Positions 22,368 through 28,170 of a stretch of 28,170 nt of DNA are shown here, piece by piece. Below the pieces are notes generated by a model that searched no databases, had not been told where the DNA came from, and worked only from the letters and a program-made list of their open reading frames with translations. The stretch's first letter is position 1, and each line of letters begins with the position of its first letter. Source of the stretch: a virus. Position numbers and translations under genes: made by a program. Where the stretch lies: positions 1 through 28,170 of the IMG/VR virus record IMGVR_UViG_3300025889_000733; one strand, written 5' to 3'.

Positions 22368-22668
22368 TAGTACCTCTTTGCTGTTGGTTACGTTGGTTAA
22401 TGTATCTTAAAAACTCGGATTTCGCTAGGTTCTCCTTATCCCAAGGCATCTCGAAAGCGATATCGAGAAAGGTTTCCAGATCTTGGAGCGGTAACCAGTG
22501 ATCGCTAGCATCCATGCTCTCGAGAAGTTCTTTGCTCTTCTCATAATAGCAGCAACCCGGATGAACTAATCGAATATACATAGCGAGAGCCCAATCATCA
22601 GAAGATAACCACTCTACGATGGTTTTACTGATCTCCTCGATGGGCTTATTACACTGGTCACAATACAT
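22348..22668 (-). CDS. Small CxxC zinc-type protein, 106 aa
   Basis: Begins MYCDQCNKPIEEI, with C3 and C6, and has VHPGCC near residues 35-40. The CxxC-(about 29)-HxxC pattern suggests one structural zinc site. The rest is helical and acidic, with several Trp. It overlaps the portal stop (TAATG) and the scaffold start (20 bases). Function unknown; a role in head assembly is suggested only by position. Confidence 0.65.
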   Translation of the reverse strand: MYCDQCNKPIEEISKTIVEWLSSDDWALAMYIRLVHPGCCYYEKSKELLESMDASDHWLPLQDLETFLDIAFEMPWDKENLAKSEFLRYINQRNQQQRGTNENNNP

Positions 22669-24125
22669 TACATGAACTCCGCTCTCTCTCTGCGGATACG
22701 AAGGAGATACTCTCGAGCCTCTCTATCATCCATATCGTCGTACATCATCATAACGGCTTGTACTGGGGAGATTAGGCCTGCAGTCATCTTCTGTACAATA
22801 TCCTCTCTCTGCGCTCTCATCTCATCCGGAGTTAATGGCATCGAGTGGTAACTTACCCGGTATCCATCTTCCGGAAGGTCTGTACCGAGGAATCGATTAG
22901 CGAGCATAGCAGTTTTAGCTAGTAACTCCTCATCTCCCATACGGAATACAGGTGCAAATTTTTTCTGGGCTTCTCTCTGTCCACTCTTCGATACTGCCAA
23001 GGCATATCCGGATCGAGGATCTCCATTGGTTCTACTGAGTTCTGAAGGAGATAATCCTGCGGCTAATCCTACTCTCATCTCGTACTTAGAGATACTCTCT
23101 AGGAGAGCATGGGGATCGGTAGGAATAGAGAAGGAACCTACTAAAGGCTGCCCTTGAGCATCTGGATCTTGAGTGAATACTAGAATAGAACTTGGATCGG
23201 TAGCAATCGAAGATCTTCGGGCTATCTCGTTCTGATCGATCTGAGATAATCCTGCTACAGATAATCCGGCTACGTACTTCTGAGACCAGCAAGCATCTCG
23301 AACCAAGTGAACCCACATAGAATAGAGAACCGCAGAAGTTAGAGATCCGTATACCATCTGAGAAGCGTTAAAACTATCCCAGAGATATCCGGTTTTCTCT
23401 GCATGGTAGAGAACTACAGGGAGAAAAGGATTACCTTCTCCATCTCGATACGGATAATCCGCTCCTCTGTGAGTAGGATGGCCCATATAGTATTCCGATA
23501 CATCTTCTCCGAGTGTACCATCCTTATTAATCTTGAACATACCAAAGATAGGATTATTCACATCTCGAATATCGAGTACATCTGCTACCCAGCAGGCTTT
23601 CCCTTGATACTCTCTTAATCGAGCCTCTTGGTAGTATACTGGGATATCTGGATTATCGGGATCTGCTTCGCAGTACAAGAGATCCGGAGTAACTATTCGG
23701 TATTGGATACCAGGAGCGATATTAGGAGCCCCTTCTACATGAGGATTAACATCGATTCGAATAGCACTCTCTCGGAGTCCGATTACCATCTGTTGCGCTC
23801 TCTGCATTAGTTGCCATAATCCTGCCTTCGTTACCAATCCTTCTCGAGAAGTAAGATCGGAGATATCTCCGTTAAGATTAGTTACTGCTGGTACTTCATG
23901 ATATAAAACTGATAACTGTCTAGTGATCTGCTCGAATGGATTGGAGGAGAGATCCGCAGGACCCCAGGCCTCTCTCCGATCTGCTGGAAGGTGTCTAGCA
24001 AGTTCATCCTCTAGATCTTGCTCCCAAGCTCCGATTATCATCCGCTTTCTTAGTGCAGTGTGGTTCCATCGCTCTTGCTCATCTGTGGAAGGTGCTAGCG
24101 GCTTAAGTGGAGTATTACTATACAT
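22668..24125 (-). CDS. Portal protein
   Basis: The 485-residue protein forms the dodecameric ring through which DNA is packaged. Directly after the large terminase gene, with a 1-base gap. Features in line with portal families are ITRQLSVLYHEVPAV (about 67-81), the conserved middle (QYRIVTPDLLYCEADPD), the long alpha segment from about 340 (LLESISKYEMRVGLAAGLSP) with SGYALAVSKSGQREAQKKF, and a charged helical C-terminus. This SGYALA-type sequence is typical of portal wing/stem helices. Start behind AAGGATC, somewhat weak. Confidence 0.87.
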   Translation of the reverse strand: MYSNTPLKPLAPSTDEQERWNHTALRKRMIIGAWEQDLEDELARHLPADRREAWGPADLSSNPFEQITRQLSVLYHEVPAVTNLNGDISDLTSREGLVTKAGLWQLMQRAQQMVIGLRESAIRIDVNPHVEGAPNIAPGIQYRIVTPDLLYCEADPDNPDIPVYYQEARLREYQGKACWVADVLDIRDVNNPIFGMFKINKDGTLGEDVSEYYMGHPTHRGADYPYRDGEGNPFLPVVLYHAEKTGYLWDSFNASQMVYGSLTSAVLYSMWVHLVRDACWSQKYVAGLSVAGLSQIDQNEIARRSSIATDPSSILVFTQDPDAQGQPLVGSFSIPTDPHALLESISKYEMRVGLAAGLSPSELSRTNGDPRSGYALAVSKSGQREAQKKFAPVFRMGDEELLAKTAMLANRFLGTDLPEDGYRVSYHSMPLTPDEMRAQREDIVQKMTAGLISPVQAVMMMYDDMDDREAREYLLRIRRERAEFM

Positions 24126-24126
24126 A

Positions 24127-25542
24127 TCAATAGATCCTTAGTTTACCGGGTATGTTTGCTTTGGAAGATTCTAGGGTAGGAACTACGCAGTATCTAAGAG
24201 CATCGACCGAGTGACCCCACTCATCCTTAGATCTTGCGCTTTGGTTCTTCTTCATTGTCCAGCGTTGCAAAGAGAGTATCAATCTCTCGCATTTAGGGCT
24301 AATGAAAAATTGCCTTCTGGCCATGATTGAGTGAATCATAGCGCTCCCATAGTATACACTATATCGAGGCTTCTTAATCGTTCTTATTCTGAAGGGGAGA
24401 TTACCCTGGGGATACTGTAAAACCTTCTCGAAGGCTCTCATAAGTAGCGAGTTACTCATCTTACCACCACCGGAGCCTCCGTAGTGGATATTATCCCCAG
24501 TCCATCTACAAGAAGCAGGCTCGATATGGTTTCTAGATAGCATCTCCAATATTGCTCTAGCATGGGCTTCCGGAGGTGCAGCCCCAGATATATACTCATC
24601 GAGTACATAGACCCAAGGAGAACTCGGATCACTCATCTCTACCGCTGCGAGGATCGCTACTTGAGCATTAGGCTGGCTACCGTGGTCTACTCCGATGCAG
24701 AAGGAATAGTTTCCTACTGGTGCAGGCTCCTTCGATATCATATCTTCAGAGAACTGATCGAATACTCTACCCTCTGGTACTCCTACTACCCAATCTCCAT
24801 TCAATCGAGCAGCCCTATCGATGGGGAGATAGTTCTGAGAGATATTATCTATTTGAGATTGAGAGATAATCGGTTTACAGTACTTAGGAGTAGTAGATTC
24901 TACAGTAAGAGGAGCTCGATGGCAAGTTACTCTGCCTTCATCTACTAATTGCTTCAGATAAGATACATCTTGCCCTACTGGAGTCATCGTTATCCCTACT
25001 GTACCCGTAGATCCTCCTGCTCCACCTCTTAAAACCCTGCTGATAAGTTCCCCCCAGACCTCTCTACTGACAGGTTCATCGATGGCCACATACGAAAGTG
25101 TTGCAGAGGCCAATCCGAGCCCTTGGTTAGCAGTCTTAATATGTATCATAGATCCATTATTGAATCTTACTACGGGATGGATACCTCGAAAGCCTCTACC
25201 GGGTACGAACTCGCAAGAGGGATGGAGAGCATCCTTAGGACACATCGCATAAAGCTTCTCTTGGATCGTTATGCTCTGCTGGTGAGAGTGGGTAATAAGG
25301 AAAGCCTGGATAGGTGGAGGATCGGTATCGAGATAAGGATGGTTACCGAGGCATCGATAGAGGAGTTCTGCAGTCTGTGCATAAGTTTTCCCTACTTGGT
25401 TTCCTCCGAGTAGGAGCTTAATCTTACCGGGATCTTTTAACCAAGCCTCCTGAGGAGGAGTAGGACAGAAATAAGCGAGCGGATTCTGGGTAGCCCGATT
25501 CCGTAGCCTTCTTAGGTTCTTTGTTGTATCCCGGATGCTCAT
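24127..25542 (-). CDS. terL: Terminase large subunit
   Basis: ATP-driven packaging motor and nuclease, 471 residues. Walker A is GGNQVGKT (46-53). Walker B is YVAIDE (151-156). The coupling motif GITMTP is at about 183-188. The nuclease domain begins at FCIGVDHG with D286 as first metal ligand, then VLDEY (about 313-317) and a last acidic residue in DEWGHSVDALRY near the C-terminus. All motor and nuclease motifs seem present. It overlaps the upstream HTH gene stop as TAATG. Packaging mode cannot be read from sequence alone. Confidence 0.94.
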   Translation of the reverse strand: MSIRDTTKNLRRLRNRATQNPLAYFCPTPPQEAWLKDPGKIKLLLGGNQVGKTYAQTAELLYRCLGNHPYLDTDPPPIQAFLITHSHQQSITIQEKLYAMCPKDALHPSCEFVPGRGFRGIHPVVRFNNGSMIHIKTANQGLGLASATLSYVAIDEPVSREVWGELISRVLRGGAGGSTGTVGITMTPVGQDVSYLKQLVDEGRVTCHRAPLTVESTTPKYCKPIISQSQIDNISQNYLPIDRAARLNGDWVVGVPEGRVFDQFSEDMISKEPAPVGNYSFCIGVDHGSQPNAQVAILAAVEMSDPSSPWVYVLDEYISGAAPPEAHARAILEMLSRNHIEPASCRWTGDNIHYGGSGGGKMSNSLLMRAFEKVLQYPQGNLPFRIRTIKKPRYSVYYGSAMIHSIMARRQFFISPKCERLILSLQRWTMKKNQSARSKDEWGHSVDALRYCVVPTLESSKANIPGKLRIY

Positions 25543-25775
25543 TAGAACTTAATCCCCATCGCTTTCGCTCCCTCTCGGATGGTTTTCTCTATCGGTTCCC
25601 TTCTGAGCAGGGAGATCTCCTTGCATACCAGAAAGAAGTACTCGGTTTTTGGGTTCGATAAGCCTGCTCTCCACTTGCACAAGAGAGAAGGATGCGAGCC
25701 TATCCTGCCAGCTAGCCAAGAGAGGCTCTTCTCGTGCTGGTGTAGTTCCATCTGTACCCATAATCCGAAATTCAT
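25542..25775 (-). CDS. Small XRE-like helix-turn-helix protein, 77 aa
   Basis: The start at 25775 is chosen because the protein then begins MNFGLWVQME, closely like MYFNLWVQKQ of the protein at 3923-4189; upstream residues in this frame look noncoding. The HTH is near 17-36 (SLSWLAGRIGSHPSLLCKW), followed by RAGLSNPKTEYFFLVCKEI, the element shared by the five paralogues. It lies between structural and packaging genes, immediately before the large terminase, and could be a late regulator or packaging cofactor. A second open frame overlaps nearly all of it (25549-25860). Shine-Dalgarno is weak (GGGG). Confidence 0.72.
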   Translation of the reverse strand: MNFGLWVQMELHQHEKSLSWLAGRIGSHPSLLCKWRAGLSNPKTEYFFLVCKEISLLRREPIEKTIREGAKAMGIKF

Positions 25776-25829
25776 CCCATACCCCATCGCAATCGCAAGG
25801 ATCGCAAGTACATATATCACAATATCGAT

Positions 25830-26255
25830 CTACTTTCTTGTATCGAGTACTTTTAAGCATTTATCGATCTCCATCTCATTAGCTCTACAGGTTTCGATTA
25901 TCGAGATTGTATTATTGAGATTAGCAATCTCTTCGCACTCCGATTGAGATGCCCCATCTCCCTCTCTGGTTTGGAGCCTGCAGAACATCTCTCTACAGAG
26001 GCCTTCTCCATTATTGGCCATATACTCAGAAGAGCAAGGGATCTCCAATAGATCCGGAGCGGTTAGATTCTTCTGTATCTCTAGTTCTCCCTTCTGGATC
26101 TCGTTCTGTAGTGTTGATAAGTTGTTGATAACTTCGGATTGAGAAGTAGAGAACTCTTCCCACTTCTTACTCTTGTTATCCAGGGCTATGAGAGCCCCAG
26201 TAGTAAGAAGAGAGCCTCCCATCGCTGAGATAAGGATAATCTGTATTACTGTCAT
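25830..26255 (-). CDS. Membrane-anchored Cys-rich protein, 141 aa
   Basis: One N-terminal membrane helix (residues 4-25), then a polar coiled-coil-like segment (35-63) and a domain with six Cys (74, 87, 92, 107, 123, 133), which suits three disulphides outside the cytoplasm. N-in, C-out topology with a coiled coil resembles an i-spanin, but the Cys-rich end is unlike usual Rz proteins and it sits with the terminase genes, not the lysis genes. It overlaps the small terminase stop as ATGA, with AGGTGA upstream. Function not assigned. Confidence 0.68.
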   Translation of the reverse strand: MTVIQIILISAMGGSLLTTGALIALDNKSKKWEEFSTSQSEVINNLSTLQNEIQKGELEIQKNLTAPDLLEIPCSSEYMANNGEGLCREMFCRLQTREGDGASQSECEEIANLNNTISIIETCRANEMEIDKCLKVLDTRK

Positions 26256-26905
26256 TTCTTCACCTTTGGCATCGGGATAATGTTATCGATCTGGCTAATC
26301 GTTCCTTCCAATCTCTGTCTAAGGATTGGAGGGAGAGATACAATAGCAGAAGTAATCTCCGTTAGAAGTTGCTCATCGGTTAATCCTTCGAGTTCATCCC
26401 CCATACCTTCCTCGGCTTCGATCTGTCTTATCTGCTGCACTATTTGGAGGAGTTGCCTCTGGAGGGCTGCATAGGCTTGCCAAGATTGGCTCGATTCTGC
26501 TTTGGCCATACTAGATCGAAGTTCTAAAGCCTGGGTTCTTAATAGATCTAGCATACTAGATGGGAGTTTAACTTCTTTCTGTTGCTGCTGGGCTTGATAT
26601 CCATCTCTAGTATAACCATGCCTTCTTTCTAGCCTCCAGGCAGCAGCCTTCCAATCTCCAGCCCTCGCAGCAGTTTCTATCATAGCAAGATTAGCGATTG
26701 CTCCTTTAGCTTCTGCTGCTTTTATAGTGTCCAGAAACGTTCTGTATTGACCTCTATCTTGATCTTTACCCTTCTCCATCCAATTGTAGAGAGTAGAGCG
26801 AGATATACCCGCATACTCCGCAGCGAGCTCATAAGTAGCCCCCAAGCGGAGAGCCTCCATTATTCGATCTGTTACTGCATCAATAAACTTAGATTTCCTA
26901 GCCAT
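26252..26905 (-). CDS. terS: Terminase small subunit
   Basis: Recognises phage DNA and loads it onto the motor. The start at 26905 (217 residues) is supported by GGAGGG upstream and a TAATG overlap with the methyltransferase stop; a longer frame reaches 26962. The N-terminal homeodomain-like HTH lies at about 20-45 (GATYELAAEYAGISRSTLYNWMEKG). Next is a segment (IKAAEAKGAIANLAMIETAARAGDWKAAAWRLERRHGY) that is highly typical of phage small terminases, then a Gln-rich helix for oligomerisation and an acidic region. It lies near the genome end. Confidence 0.88.
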   Translation of the reverse strand: MARKSKFIDAVTDRIMEALRLGATYELAAEYAGISRSTLYNWMEKGKDQDRGQYRTFLDTIKAAEAKGAIANLAMIETAARAGDWKAAAWRLERRHGYTRDGYQAQQQQKEVKLPSSMLDLLRTQALELRSSMAKAESSQSWQAYAALQRQLLQIVQQIRQIEAEEGMGDELEGLTDEQLLTEITSAIVSLPPILRQRLEGTISQIDNIIPMPKVKK

Positions 26906-28107
26906 TATTCGAGCCCTCCGGTGCCTACTTCTAATCCGTTCTCTGTTGCATATCTTGTCCACCTTCTTCGGATTACATCACAATATTTTGGATCAAGTTC
27001 AATTAAGCGGCATATTCGATTGCTTGCGGCACATCCCAAAAGTGTACTGCCAGAACCACCATAAAAATCAATAACAATATCTTTTTCTTTACCATATTGT
27101 TCGAACATCCAGTTTATTAATTTTATTGGTTTTTGTGTTGGGTGATGCCTTTTGTGATCAAATTCTTGTTCAGTTCCTAAAATACCACTCCAAGTGATTC
27201 TTGAAATACATCTGTGATGCTTTTTTTTTGACCAACACAATTCAAATTCAGAAAATGTTAGTTTCATGTTTTCTACACCGAATCTTTTATCCCAAACAAA
27301 CCAAGAACCTTTTTTTCTGTTAGGTATTAACTCAGCAAAATAATCTGCTCCCCAAATAAAAATTTCTTCGACATTCGGAAATATTGCAAATATTGATGTG
27401 ATTAACGAATCTTTAAAATCTTCGTTGTCTCCAATTACTGGTGTATAATTTTTTGCTTTGTGTATCCATGTACCTTTTCCGCCTTTTCGATTACTAATTT
27501 CTACGTTTAGATTCATACCATATGGTGGATCGGTTAAAATCATATTTACTTTCTCATCACCGAGTAACTTTTCCCAATTCTCTTTTAGTGTTGAATCTCC
27601 GCAGAGTAATCTATGCGGTCCCAGTTCGTAGATCTCTCCCTCTTTGGAATAAACCTCTTCTTCTAGTTCTGGGAGATCTTCATTCTCTTCCTTCGTATCT
27701 GTATCCGATATCTTATCGATAATATCTTGGAGTTCATTATCATCAAACCCAATCCCGGTTAGATCTTCTCCTGCTAGATCCTGTAGTACCTGCTCGAGTA
27801 GATCTTCATCCCAATCTGCTCTCTCATTAAGTTTATTATCTGCGATCGCTAAGAGTTGAGAATCCACTACATCAAGATCCATAAAGCGTACTGGAACCTC
27901 TTTTAAGCCTATCTCTTTAGCTGCTTTCCAGCGTGTATGACCTGCGATAATCACATTATCAGATTTACGAGCGATGATTGGAGAAGAGAATCCGAACCGC
28001 TCTATACTCTGTCTTACCTCGCTAACTGCGTGGTCATTCTTCCGAGGATTCTTATCCCAAGGCTTCAGTTGGTTTATATCAATATATTCTGCTGCTATTT
28101 TACTCAT
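26905..28107 (-). CDS. ParB-like domain fused to DNA methyltransferase
   Basis: A 400-residue fusion common in phages. Residues 1-95 form a ParB/sulfiredoxin-like domain with VIIAGHTRWKAAKEIG (52-67), the G-H-T-R motif. An acidic linker (about 134-156) leads to a beta-class methyltransferase with DPPY (193-196), HPTQKP (322-327) and the SAM loop DFYGGSGST (347-355). It modifies phage DNA, target unknown. Codon choice and base composition change sharply inside the gene: about 26990-27595 is AT-rich, unlike both flanks, pointing to acquisition of the catalytic core by recombination. It is the first leftward gene from the right end, with AGGAG before its start. Confidence 0.92.
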   Translation of the reverse strand: MSKIAAEYIDINQLKPWDKNPRKNDHAVSEVRQSIERFGFSSPIIARKSDNVIIAGHTRWKAAKEIGLKEVPVRFMDLDVVDSQLLAIADNKLNERADWDEDLLEQVLQDLAGEDLTGIGFDDNELQDIIDKISDTDTKEENEDLPELEEEVYSKEGEIYELGPHRLLCGDSTLKENWEKLLGDEKVNMILTDPPYGMNLNVEISNRKGGKGTWIHKAKNYTPVIGDNEDFKDSLITSIFAIFPNVEEIFIWGADYFAELIPNRKKGSWFVWDKRFGVENMKLTFSEFELCWSKKKHHRCISRITWSGILGTEQEFDHKRHHPTQKPIKLINWMFEQYGKEKDIVIDFYGGSGSTLLGCAASNRICRLIELDPKYCDVIRRRWTRYATENGLEVGTGGLE

Positions 28108-28160
28108 AGTATCTCCTGTTTTTTTCTGTAAAAATTAACCAATATCAAAAAAATCTCGTG
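28108..28160 (-). other. A/T-rich leader of the rightmost gene
   Basis: About 50 bases rich in A and T runs, carrying AGGAG six bases before the methyltransferase start. No sigma-70 promoter with both boxes is convincing here; TTGATA occurs at about 28141-28146 on the minus strand without a good partner. If the genome joins end to end, the late promoter may lie across the junction. Confidence 0.35.
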
Positions 28161-28170
28161 GTGAGTGAAG
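28161..28170. repeat. Terminal direct repeat, right copy
   Basis: GTGAGTGAAG, identical to positions 1-10. See the left copy for interpretation as genome end, cohesive end or circular junction. Confidence 0.6.

Noticed and set aside
1-28170. CRISPR array, integrase, transposon or defence cassette
   Set aside because: No regularly spaced repeat-spacer unit, recombinase motif or paired toxin/nuclease gene was seen. The iterons are spaced at 10-11 bases and have no spacers.

Overview
The window looks like an essentially complete genome of a small tailed phage (Caudoviricetes, siphovirus-like) of about 28.2 kb. It has one set each of terminase, portal, scaffold, capsid, tail-tube, tape-measure and lysis genes, a compact replication module, and the same 10 bases (GTGAGTGAAG) at both ends. 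No integrase, transposase, rRNA, intact tRNA or CRISPR array was seen, so nothing points to integration. The host cannot be fixed from sequence. The fibre repeat ending in NLYFT-ARAR resembles fibres of aquatic and cyanobacterial phages, but that is only suggestive. Nearly all genes lie on the minus strand; only two (1851-2195 and 6782-7312) are on the plus strand.

Reading leftward from the right end (minus strand): a ParB-methyltransferase fusion, terminase small subunit, a Cys-rich membrane protein, a small XRE-type regulator, terminase large subunit, portal, a small zinc-type protein, scaffold, two small beta-rich proteins, a repeat-containing fibre, and the major capsid protein (set off by terminators on both sides). 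Then come connector/terminator-type proteins, tail tube, a tail assembly chaperone with a -1 frameshift extension, an HK97 gp10-like protein, tape measure, a 1061-residue tail protein with sialidase-type Asp-boxes and a LamG-like region, a tail hub-like protein, amidase endolysin and a holin-like protein.

The early or replication operon runs leftward from a promoter with a perfect 14-bp palindrome (6676-6718). Its genes are: a 56-aa protein, a 35-aa membrane peptide, an HTH protein, RusA resolvase, an AEP-type primase with zinc ribbon, two more HTH proteins and a VirE-family helicase. It ends at an intrinsic terminator (2551-2586). Between that terminator and the lone rightward gene 1851-2195 lies a noncoding region with inverted arrays of ACAGAT iterons around inner direct repeats and an AT-rich tract, the best candidate for the replication origin. 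The far left holds a second methyltransferase, a fifth XRE-like regulator and small hypothetical genes.

The most notable features are the origin architecture, the canonical A AAT TTT slippery site in the tail chaperone gene, five XRE-type paralogues in 28 kb, and a methyltransferase core of visibly foreign composition swapped into the ParB fusion gene.
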